From Devosia equisanguinis (GTDB lineage Bacteria > Pseudomonadota > Alphaproteobacteria > Rhizobiales > Devosiaceae), in assembly GCA_945888565.1 (NCBI GenBank), contig CAMDAL010000304.1, positions 1 to 5,003 on the forward strand: 5,003 nucleotides of DNA, in the 5' to 3' direction. The translations under genes were made by a program, and so were the position numbers. Shown in pieces: positions 1 through 5,003 of this stretch (position 1 is the first letter of the stretch; each line of letters starts with the position of its first letter). The notes beneath the pieces were generated by a model. The model worked only from the letters and a program-made list of their open reading frames with translations, was not told where the DNA came from and did no database searches.

Positions 1-1
1 C

Positions 2-331
2 GGCCCGGACTTCGGCCCCTATGGCCTGCCGAAGGCCGCCACCCTGTTCCTGATGCGCCAGTACGCACTCGACCACGGCGGCGACGGCATCCGCGCCAAT
101 GCCGTCAACGCCGACCGCATCCGCACGGGTCTCCTGACGGACGAGATGATCGCCCAGCGGTCGAAGGCGCGTGGCCTCAGCGAGGCCGACTATATGGGCG
201 GCAACCTGCTCGGCCTCGAAGTGACGGCCGACGATGTCGCGCAGGCCTTCGTTTCGCTGGCCAAAGCGGCGAAGACGACGGGCGCTGTCACGACCGTGGA
301 CGGTGGTAACATCGCGGCCGCCCTGCGCTAG
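2..331 (+). CDS. Short-chain dehydrogenase/reductase, C-terminal part (possibly the SDR half of an aldolase/SDR fusion); 5' end outside window
   Basis: The reading frame is open from base 2 to the TAG at 329-331 and gives 109 residues with no start codon needed inside the window, so the gene begins upstream. The visible part starts at the SDR active site: YGLPK (Tyr codon 20-22, Lys codon 32-34) is the YxxxK catalytic pair. GIRANAVNADRI follows, the usual SDR segment after the catalytic helix, and then the C-terminal KTTGAVTTVDGG motif typical of Rossmann-fold SDRs. The enzyme should carry out NAD(P)-dependent oxidation or reduction of a hydroxyl/carbonyl group in the cytoplasm; the substrate cannot be told. 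The spacing between NADRIRTGLL and the TVDGG end, with an inserted helical stretch (SKARGLSEADYMGGNLLG), resembles the SDR domain of bifunctional class II aldolase/SDR proteins (RhaD-like). That is recalled family resemblance, and the aldolase half would lie outside the window. The dioxygenase gene follows after 25 bases, suggesting co-transcription. Confidence 0.88.
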   Translation, partial: GPDFGPYGLPKAATLFLMRQYALDHGGDGIRANAVNADRIRTGLLTDEMIAQRSKARGLSEADYMGGNLLGLEVTADDVAQAFVSLAKAAKTTGAVTTVDGGNIAAALR

Positions 332-343
332 GGCTCCTCACCC

Positions 344-351
344 AAGGGAGG
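344..351 (+). promoter_or_regulatory. Strong ribosome binding site that fixes a TTG start
   Basis: AAGGGAGG lies 5 bases upstream of the TTG at 357-359, which is ideal Shine-Dalgarno spacing. No ATG or GTG in the dioxygenase frame has a comparable site, and the first family-like residues (PLQPLFAAEMKGID) begin directly after this TTG. The site therefore decides the start of the dioxygenase gene. Confidence 0.8.
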
Positions 352-356
352 TCCTG

Positions 357-1253
357 TTGCCGATCGAGACGCGTCCCCTCCAGCCGCTGCAGCCCCTCTT
401 CGCCGCCGAGATGAAGGGCATCGACGCGACGCGGCCGCTGACACCGGCCGATGTCGCCGCCTTCGAGGCCGGCATGGACAAGTACGCCGTACTCGTCCTG
501 CCCGGTCAGGATATGACCGACGAACAGCAGCTCGCCTTCACGCGCCACTACGGCCCCTTGCAGGAGGGCGCCAACACCACCCTGACGGCGACCACGATGC
601 GCCTGGGCGGGGCCTTCGCCGATGTCTCCAACCTCGACAAGGACAACAGGCGACTCGAACGCAACGACCGCCGCCGCATGGCCGCGCTCGGCAACCGACT
701 GTGGCACTCCGACGCCACCTTCCGCATCGTGCCGGCGCGCTACTCGCTGTTGAGCGGCCGCATCGTGACCCGCGACGGCGGCAACACCGAGTTCGCCGAC
801 ATGCGCGCCGCCTACGCTGCGCTCGACGAAGCCACCAAGGCGGAGATCGAGGACCTGGTGTGCGAACACTCGCTGATCTACTCGCGGGGTCAGCTGGGCT
901 TCACCGACTTCACCGACGAGGAACGCCACCGCATGAAGCCGGTGCTGCACCGGCTGGTGCGCACGCATCCTGTGACCGGCCGCAAGTCCCTCCTCCTGTC
1001 GGCGCATATCGGCGCCATCGTCGGCTGGCCGCGGCCCGAGGCCATGGCCTTCATCCGCGACCTGATGGAACACGCGACGCAGCCCGAGTTCGTCTATGTT
1101 CACCGGTGGACGAAGAACGACTTCGTGATCTGGGACAACCGCACCACCATGCACCGCGTCCGCCGGTTCGACGACCTCAACATCGTCCGCGACATGCGCC
1201 GCACCACGACCATGAGCGAAGGCCCGACTGTCGAGGGGCAGCAGGCGGCTTAA
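357..1253 (+). CDS. TauD/TfdA-family Fe(II)/2-oxoglutarate-dependent dioxygenase (TfdA-like)
   Basis: This 298-residue cytoplasmic enzyme should couple 2-oxoglutarate decarboxylation to hydroxylation of an organic substrate, with succinate and CO2 as by-products. The iron-binding facial triad is visible: His117 and Asp119 in LWHSDATF, and His266 in WDNRTTMHR. The 2-oxoglutarate-binding arginine is in RDMRRTTT (Arg278-282). The N-terminus (PLQPLFAAEMKGID, VLVLPGQ, LAFTRHYGPLQ) and the central ARYSLLSGR and GGNTEFADMRAAYAAL blocks follow, as recalled, the order and spacing of TfdA, the 2,4-dichlorophenoxyacetate dioxygenase of about 287 residues; length agrees. TfdA-like proteins are common in alphaproteobacteria that do not degrade 2,4-D, so the natural substrate is unknown (aryloxyalkanoate, sulfonate or another small acid). 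The start is the TTG at 357 because of its Shine-Dalgarno site; an in-frame upstream extension exists but overlaps the SDR gene in another frame. It is the second gene of a likely operon with the SDR and ends within the left arm of a large inverted repeat. Confidence 0.92.
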   Translation: MPIETRPLQPLQPLFAAEMKGIDATRPLTPADVAAFEAGMDKYAVLVLPGQDMTDEQQLAFTRHYGPLQEGANTTLTATTMRLGGAFADVSNLDKDNRRLERNDRRRMAALGNRLWHSDATFRIVPARYSLLSGRIVTRDGGNTEFADMRAAYAALDEATKAEIEDLVCEHSLIYSRGQLGFTDFTDEERHRMKPVLHRLVRTHPVTGRKSLLLSAHIGAIVGWPRPEAMAFIRDLMEHATQPEFVYVHRWTKNDFVIWDNRTTMHRVRRFDDLNIVRDMRRTTTMSEGPTVEGQQAA

Positions 1254-1395
1254 CAATAGCCGTCGTCTCGACCGAAGCCTCGCGTAGCGAGGCGTAGCGG
1301 AGAGACCTTCGCCCTACGATTTGCCGGCTTGTGGTGGCGCGAAGGTCTCTCCGCTCCGCGCCTGCGGCGCTTCGGTCGAGACGACGGGTTGTTAA
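1250..1395. repeat. Large imperfect inverted repeat with nested small hairpins; likely bidirectional terminator or dispersed palindromic element
   Basis: Two arms pair across this gap between convergent genes. Outer block: TTAACAA (1250-1256) with TTGTTAA (1389-1395). Next is a perfect 18-base block, 1261-1278 with 1369-1386 (CGTCGTCTCGACCGAAGC). The inner block is a perfect 17-base match, 1296-1312 with 1339-1355 (AGCGGAGAGACCTTCGC). The loop is 1313-1338. Between the two long blocks, each arm carries its own self-complementary insert: left 1277-1293 (7-bp stem, GTA loop), right 1358-1370 (5-bp stem GCGCC/GGCGC, TGC loop). The two inserts are not complementary to each other over their length. 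The outer arm includes the dioxygenase TAA and stops just before the GST TGA, so the element fills the intergenic space. There is no poly-T tract, so intrinsic termination is inferred from position and stem strength. It could equally be a copy of a genome-wide palindromic repeat family. Confidence 0.88.
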
Positions 1396-1396
1396 A

Positions 1397-2038
1397 TCAA
1401 CGCCCCTCGAACTCCGCATCCTTCTTCGGGATCAGGTCGTACGGCAGCGCGAAGCCCGGCAGCACCTTGATCCGCTCGCGCCACGCTGCGAGATGGGGGC
1501 GCGAATCGATCGACAGGCCGCCTTCATGGGCGAAGACCATGCGGCCCCAGCAGCCGATGTCGGCAATCGAGCAGGCATCTCCCACCAGCCATTCGCGCCC
1601 CGCCAGCGACTTGTCGGCGAAGTCGAGTGCGGCTTCGGCGCCCGGCCGGAAGAAGTTGACGATGTCCTGCGAGACGTCGGGACGGAAACGCGCGAAATGG
1701 CGGACGCGGGCCACGTTGGTGATGGCGTCGTTCTCCCAGGCGAGCCACTCGCGCGCCTGCCAGCGGTGCTGCTCGGTCTTCGGTTCGAAGTGCCCGGTCG
1801 TGCGCGCGAGATAGTCGAGAATCACGTTCGACATCACGAGGGTGAGGCCGCGATGGCGCAGCACCGGTACCTGGCCGTAGCGGTTGATCGCGAGGTGCGC
1901 CGCTTCCTTCTGCACGCCGTTCTTCAGGTTGACCGTGCGAAACGAGAACGGCAGGCCCGAGAGCGCGAGGAAGAGCATCGGCTTGTAGCTGGAGCTCGAC
2001 GTGAAACTGCCGTGCAGAACGAGGCGCTCGTCGGTCAT
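1397..2038 (-). CDS. Glutathione S-transferase family protein
   Basis: This is a 213-residue protein, the usual length of a cytosolic GST. Residues 5-80 form the thioredoxin-like domain: LVLHGSFTSSSSYKPMLFL gives the first strand and a Ser-rich active-site turn (Ser14-17), and GQVPVL holds the conserved cis-proline (Pro58). The helical domain follows, with the Ser157-Ile-Ala-Asp160 N-capping box in CSIADIG, a hallmark of the GST C-terminal fold. The common Glu-Ser pair that binds the glutathione gamma-glutamyl group reads Met69-Ser70, so the acidic residue is replaced. The protein should bind or conjugate glutathione, or serve as an isomerase or reductase, in the cytoplasm; the substrate is unknown. 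The ATG at 2038 is chosen because AGGAG lies 5 bases upstream and the domain starts right after it. The longer in-frame extension to 2251 would run into the divergent reductase gene. It is a single gene on its strand, convergent with the dioxygenase and divergent from the reductase operon. Confidence 0.9.
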   Translation of the reverse strand: MTDERLVLHGSFTSSSSYKPMLFLALSGLPFSFRTVNLKNGVQKEAAHLAINRYGQVPVLRHRGLTLVMSNVILDYLARTTGHFEPKTEQHRWQAREWLAWENDAITNVARVRHFARFRPDVSQDIVNFFRPGAEAALDFADKSLAGREWLVGDACSIADIGCWGRMVFAHEGGLSIDSRPHLAAWRERIKVLPGFALPYDLIPKKDAEFEGR

Positions 2039-2102
2039 GGGAACTCCTGTGGCATTGGCCGGAGGCAATTCGTACTCTCCCCTTTCCTCGGGGGAAACGA
2101 AC
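2039..2102. promoter_or_regulatory. Divergent promoter region between the GST and aldo/keto reductase genes
   Basis: These 64 bases separate two start codons that face away from each other, so both promoters and any operator must lie here or extend into the coding regions. On the - strand AGGAG (2044-2048) is the GST ribosome binding site. On the + strand a G-rich stretch (2090-2095) about 7 bases before the ATG at 2103 is the likely reductase site. A short inverted repeat TTTCC (2083-2087) / GGAAA (2093-2097) overlaps that site and could be an operator half-site pair or a small hairpin. I see no convincing -35/-10 pair. The promoter assignment rests on position. Confidence 0.5.
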
Positions 2103-3131
2103 ATGACAGCGCTCAAGCGCCGCAAGGTCGGGAAGACCAAACTCGAAGTCACCGAGATCGGTCTCGGCGGTGCGCCGATGGGTGGCTTTCGCGCCACCAT
2201 TTCCGATGCGGAGGCGGTGCAGCTCACCAACGACGGGTACGATTCCGGCATCCGCTACTTCGACACCTCGCCCTTCTACGGCTATGGCCGCAGCGAACTG
2301 CGCATGGGTGCGGCGCTACGTGAGAAGCCGCGCGACAGTTACGTGCTCTCGACCAAGATCGGCCGCATCCTGCATGTGCGGAAACCGGGTGAGGTTCTCC
2401 CCAGGGATTTCCGCGAGAACGGCCTGCCGGGCTTCGTCCCGACCTTCGACTATACCTATGACGGCGTGATGCGTTCGCTGGAGCATTCGCACTTCCGGCT
2501 CGGCCTCGACAAGATCGACATCGCGCTGGTCCATGACGTCGATTTCTGGACGATCAAGGACCGTGCGATCCTCGACGAGCGCTTCAAGACGGTGATGGAT
2601 TCGGGCTTCCGTGCCCTCGACGAACTGCGCAAGGCCGGCGTCATTTCCGCGATCGGGGTCGGCATCAACGAGAGCGACACCAGCACGCGCTTCATCAAGG
2701 CCGGCGACTTCGACTGCATGCTGCTCGCGGGGCGCTACACCTTGCTGGAACAGGGTGCACTGGAGGAATTCCTGCCGGAATGCACCAAGCGCGGCGTCTC
2801 GGTGATCCTGGGCGGGCCGTACAATTCCGGCATCCTCACCGGCAACGTGAAGGCCGGCGCGACGCACGACTATGTCGCCGCACCGCAGCACCTGGTCGAC
2901 AAGGCGCAGAAGATCGAAGCGGTGTGCCAGCGGCATGGCGTGCCGCTCGGCGCCGCGGCGATGCAATTCCCGCTGTTTCACCCCGCCTTCTGCTCCGTCA
3001 TTCCCGGCGCGCTCAGCGTCGCGGAAGTGAAGCAGAACGTGGCCTACATGAACGTGAAGATTCCGATCGAGCTGTGGAGCGAGCTCAAGCAGGAGAAGCT
3101 GCTGGATCCGGCGGCACCGACCCCCAACTGA
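2103..3131 (+). CDS. Aldo/keto reductase, D-threo-aldose (L-fucose)/pyridoxal dehydrogenase-like
   Basis: This 342-residue cytoplasmic TIM-barrel oxidoreductase has a complete aldo/keto reductase tetrad: Asp54 and Tyr59 in RYFDTSPFYGYG, Lys85 in VLSTKIGR, and His144 in IDIALVHDVD. The first strand (EIGLGGAPMGG) and the late SVIPGALSVAEVKQN segment, where these enzymes hold the NAD(P) phosphates, are also present. The region between Lys85 and His144, with FRENGLPGFVPTFDYTYDG, is longer than in generic members and recalls the branch containing D-threo-aldose 1-dehydrogenase (L-fucose dehydrogenase) and pyridoxal 4-dehydrogenase (AKR15-like). Members of that branch oxidise a cyclic hemiacetal to a lactone. 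The actual substrate is inferred only. The ATG at 2103 begins MTALKRRKVGKTKLEVTEIG, the typical family N-terminus; the frame is open further upstream but that part overlaps the divergent GST gene. The stop codon overlaps the ribosome binding site of the amidohydrolase gene, so the two form an operon. Confidence 0.92.
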   Translation: MTALKRRKVGKTKLEVTEIGLGGAPMGGFRATISDAEAVQLTNDGYDSGIRYFDTSPFYGYGRSELRMGAALREKPRDSYVLSTKIGRILHVRKPGEVLPRDFRENGLPGFVPTFDYTYDGVMRSLEHSHFRLGLDKIDIALVHDVDFWTIKDRAILDERFKTVMDSGFRALDELRKAGVISAIGVGINESDTSTRFIKAGDFDCMLLAGRYTLLEQGALEEFLPECTKRGVSVILGGPYNSGILTGNVKAGATHDYVAAPQHLVDKAQKIEAVCQRHGVPLGAAAMQFPLFHPAFCSVIPGALSVAEVKQNVAYMNVKIPIELWSELKQEKLLDPAAPTPN

Positions 3132-3136
3132 GGAAG
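3130..3136 (+). promoter_or_regulatory. Ribosome binding site overlapping the upstream stop codon
   Basis: GAGGAAG shares two bases with the reductase TGA (3129-3131) and lies 5 bases before the ATG at 3142. This arrangement points to translational coupling of the reductase and the amidohydrolase. Confidence 0.7.
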
Positions 3137-3141
3137 CCGAC

Positions 3142-3969
3142 ATGAAGATCGTCGATGCGCAGATCCACATCTGGTCGCAGACCGTCACGCCACCCTCCGG
3201 CCTGCATCGCAAGGTCGAGAGCTTCACGGCCGAGCAGGCGCTGAAGGAGATGGACGACGCCGGCGTCGATGCCGCGCTGATCCATCCGCCCTACAGCTGG
3301 GATCCGACCTCCAACCAGCTCGCCCTCGATGCGGCGCGGAAATATCCCGACCGCTTCGCCGTGATGGGCCAGTTCCCGCTGCAGGACCCCGAGAGCCGCA
3401 ACCGCATCAGGGGCTGGCGCAACCAGCCCGGCATGATGGGCCTGCGCTGGGCGCTGCTGCAGCCGGCCGAGCAGAAGTGGTTGAACGACGGGCTGCTCGA
3501 CTGGGTGTGGCCGGCTGCCGAGACGGAAGGCATTCCGGTCGCCACGATGGGCGGCATCTTTCCCGACAAGTTCCGCGAGATCGCCGAGAAGCATCCCAAC
3601 CTCAAGATGATCGTCGACCATTGCGGGCTGAACCGCCACGGCCAGGACGAGGAAGCCTTCATCCATCTCGACAAGCTGGTGGCACTGGCCAAGCTGCCCA
3701 ACGTTGCGGTCAAGGCAACCGGCGCGCCGCATTACTCGACCAAGGGCTATCCGTTCCGCAACATCCAGGACGGGCTGCACCGAATCTTCGATGCGTTCGG
3801 TCCCAAGCGCTTCTTCTGGGGCACCGACATCACCCGCATGCAATGCACCTACCGCCAGTGCGTGACCTTCTTCACCGAGGAACTGCCCTGGCTGAAGGGA
3901 CGCGATCTCGAGGACGTGATGGGTGGCGGCCTGTGTGAGTGGATCGACTGGAAGCTCAAGTTCGACTGA
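3142..3969 (+). CDS. Amidohydrolase family 2 (COG3618-like) metal-dependent hydrolase, possible lactonase
   Basis: This 275-residue protein has the layout of a compact TIM-barrel amidohydrolase. IVDAQIHIW (residues 3-11) is the first-strand motif; it has Gln7-x-His9 where many relatives have His-x-His. Then come a strand ending LIHPPYSWDP, MMGLRWAL, the metal or substrate-binding His160 in MIVDHCGLNRHG, VAVKATG (Lys191), and the catalytic-type Asp229 in FFWGTDITR near the C-terminus. The family hydrolyses lactones, amides or carboxylates with a divalent metal; 2-pyrone-4,6-dicarboxylate and sugar-acid lactonases (such as L-fucono-1,5-lactonase) belong to it. There is no signal peptide, so it acts in the cytoplasm. 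It begins 10 bases after the aldo/keto reductase. A dehydrogenase making a lactone followed by a hydrolase opening it would be a coherent pair, but this is inference. A decarboxylase-type role is a possible alternative. Confidence 0.87.
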   Translation: MKIVDAQIHIWSQTVTPPSGLHRKVESFTAEQALKEMDDAGVDAALIHPPYSWDPTSNQLALDAARKYPDRFAVMGQFPLQDPESRNRIRGWRNQPGMMGLRWALLQPAEQKWLNDGLLDWVWPAAETEGIPVATMGGIFPDKFREIAEKHPNLKMIVDHCGLNRHGQDEEAFIHLDKLVALAKLPNVAVKATGAPHYSTKGYPFRNIQDGLHRIFDAFGPKRFFWGTDITRMQCTYRQCVTFFTEELPWLKGRDLEDVMGGGLCEWIDWKLKFD

Positions 3970-4009
3970 CTGGTCGGAGGCGATCCAACTTGAGTGACAC
4001 GCCCGGCCA

Positions 4010-5003
4010 TCACACCAACCAGCCGCTCCCTGACGCGCTGGTGAAGTCGAGCTGGACGATCATGTCGTTGTAATCGCGGTCGCCGCCGCCCCTGGTGTCT
4101 TCCCAACCCCAGGTGTTGACGCCGTAGTTCCAGAGGTGCCCCTGCCCGTCCGGATTGGCCTGCGAGAAGGCCCAGTAGGTGTTGCCGCGGGTCAGGTTGA
4201 CCAGCGTCATGGCGACCAGATCGCCGGCATCGACATGGAGCAGCGCGTTCTGCGTGTAGTTGCCGTAGCCGGGACCGCCGAGCATCGTGCCACCCGTCGC
4301 GAGCTGGTAGGCGTTGGCGTAGGCCGCCGCGGCGTATCCCGCATCGCCCGGCGCAATGCCGTTGATGGTGCCGGACAAGTCATCGACCTTGTAGAAGGTG
4401 ACGCCCAGAGTGTCCCGGCCGTTCTGACGCACGCGCACGACCGCCATCTGGTCGTCGGCGGCAGCAGCCGTCTCGGCCACCGCGACGGCGCGGGCCACGC
4501 GCACCACGCCATCGTCCGCCATGAAATCGACGAAGCCGTAAGCACTGGTGAGGCCCGCCTGGATCGCCTGTCCGGTCTGGCCATCGATCGACACGCTCAG
4601 CGAGTCCGAGTCGCCGACTGAATACTGCATCGGCGCGCCGTGCCCGTAGCCATCGAACAGCCGCACGAGTCCGGCATCGAAATCCGCCTGCAGGGACTGC
4701 ATCGCCAGGCGACTGGTCCAGGCAAGGCCGGCCGACGCGCCGCTCGTATAGTCGAAGCTGTCGCCGCCGATCGTGACGTCGATCGCAGCGCCGTTGGACG
4801 ACATGGTCTGGAACAGCAGGCTCTGCGACGCGCCGCTGGTCCAGCCGCTCGCGAGGTCGCCGTCCACCACGTCCGGCTCGGCGGAAAAGTACATCTGCGA
4901 GTGCGCGATCCAACTCAGCGGTCGCGCCAGCTGCACGCCGTTGGGCGAGCCCAGGCCGGTCGTCAGGTCGTAGCCGGCGGTGGCTTCGTAGCCGAAGCCG
5001 GTC
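4010..5003 (-). CDS. Sedolisin-type (S53) secreted peptidase, C-terminal part with DUF4114-like terminal domain; 5' end outside window
   Basis: The frame is open from the window edge to the TGA at 4012-4010, giving 330 residues with the start beyond base 5003. The first residues, GYEATAGYDLTTGLGSPNG (about 4937-4993), match the end of the S53 catalytic domain, where a GYDxxTGLGSPxG block follows the catalytic serine and lies by the calcium site. The Ser, Glu and Asp catalytic residues and the propeptide would be outside the window. About 160 residues follow that I cannot assign; they are rich in Ser, Gly, Asp and Ala, with repeated SGAS (WTSGASQS, YTSGASAG) and likely beta structure. The last ~150 residues (VTFYKVDDLSG, GDAGYAAAAYANAYQ, FSQANPDGQGH, then GWEDTRGGGDRDYND at about 4062-4106) resemble DUF4114, a domain found at the ends of secreted bacterial proteins. 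The protein probably degrades protein outside the cell. The GTG at 4936 is an internal Val codon, not a start. It converges on the amidohydrolase with 40 bases between stops. Confidence 0.82.
   Translation of the reverse strand, partial: TGFGYEATAGYDLTTGLGSPNGVQLARPLSWIAHSQMYFSAEPDVVDGDLASGWTSGASQSLLFQTMSSNGAAIDVTIGGDSFDYTSGASAGLAWTSRLAMQSLQADFDAGLVRLFDGYGHGAPMQYSVGDSDSLSVSIDGQTGQAIQAGLTSAYGFVDFMADDGVVRVARAVAVAETAAAADDQMAVVRVRQNGRDTLGVTFYKVDDLSGTINGIAPGDAGYAAAAYANAYQLATGGTMLGGPGYGNYTQNALLHVDAGDLVAMTLVNLTRGNTYWAFSQANPDGQGHLWNYGVNTWGWEDTRGGGDRDYNDMIVQLDFTSASGSGWLV

Noticed and set aside
288..1256. Long open frame of 322 codons on the - strand opposite the dioxygenase gene
   Set aside because: It is an antisense shadow typical of high-GC DNA: no recognisable motif, low-complexity Val/Gly/His-rich content, and it lies exactly over a gene with clear catalytic residues.
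1250..1395. Insertion sequence or transposon remnant at the inverted repeat
   Set aside because: There is no transposase coding sequence and no clear target-site duplication outside the outer arms; only a palindromic element can be supported.
2051..2068. Sigma-54-like promoter (TGGCAT plus a GC element) upstream of the reductase
   Set aside because: The second element does not match TTGCA at the required spacing.
1331..2323. Open frame of 330 codons on the + strand across the repeat, the GST gene and the start of the reductase
   Set aside because: Its composition is Arg/Ala/Glu-rich without domain signals, it starts inside the palindrome and overlaps two well-supported genes.
2316..3227. 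Open frame of 303 codons on the - strand opposite the aldo/keto reductase
   Set aside because: Antisense shadow; the + strand gene carries a full catalytic tetrad and operon spacing.
3085..3843. Open frame of 252 codons on the - strand opposite the amidohydrolase
   Set aside because: Antisense shadow with no family motif.
3971..4009. Possible terminator stem TGGTCGG (3971-3977) with CCGGCCA (4003-4009) between the convergent amidohydrolase and peptidase genes
   Set aside because: Only 7 pairs including one G-U, a 25-base loop and no T-tract; too weak to annotate as a terminator.

Overview
The window looks like a piece of a high-GC bacterial chromosome, most likely from an alphaproteobacterium. 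This placement is an inference from base composition, strong G+C bias at third codon positions, gene content (TfdA-like dioxygenase, GST, COG3618-type amidohydrolase) and a palindromic intergenic repeat. No rRNA, tRNA or marker gene is present to confirm it. Coding density is high. There are six protein genes, two of them cut by the window edges, and no RNA gene, CRISPR array, transposase or phage gene was seen.

Left part (1-1253, + strand): the C-terminal end of a short-chain dehydrogenase/reductase (SDR), probably the SDR half of a fused aldolase/SDR protein, is followed after 25 bases by a complete Fe(II)/2-oxoglutarate dioxygenase of the TauD/TfdA family. The dioxygenase starts at a TTG codon behind a strong ribosome binding site. 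These two look co-transcribed.

Middle (1250-2102): a 146-base imperfect inverted repeat with its own small nested hairpins fills the whole gap between the dioxygenase stop codon and the stop codon of the convergent glutathione S-transferase-like gene (1397-2038, - strand). It is the most striking non-coding structure here. The GST gene is divergent from the next operon across a 64-base promoter region.

Right-centre (2103-3969, + strand): a two-gene operon of an aldo/keto reductase resembling the D-threo-aldose (L-fucose)/pyridoxal dehydrogenase branch and an amidohydrolase-2 (COG3618-like) metal-dependent hydrolase or lactonase. The pair would fit oxidation of a sugar or similar hemiacetal to a lactone followed by lactone opening. 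That pathway assignment is inferred from family and adjacency, not shown by the sequence.

Right end (4010-5003, - strand): the C-terminal 330 residues of a secreted serine-carboxyl peptidase of the sedolisin type (S53). The end of the catalytic domain is followed by a long extension that finishes in a DUF4114-like Asp/Gly-rich domain. It converges on the amidohydrolase gene with a 40-base gap.

Apart from the S53/DUF4114 architecture, the QxH variant of the amidohydrolase and the nested palindrome, this is an ordinary metabolic region. I found no convincing evidence of a wholly new system.
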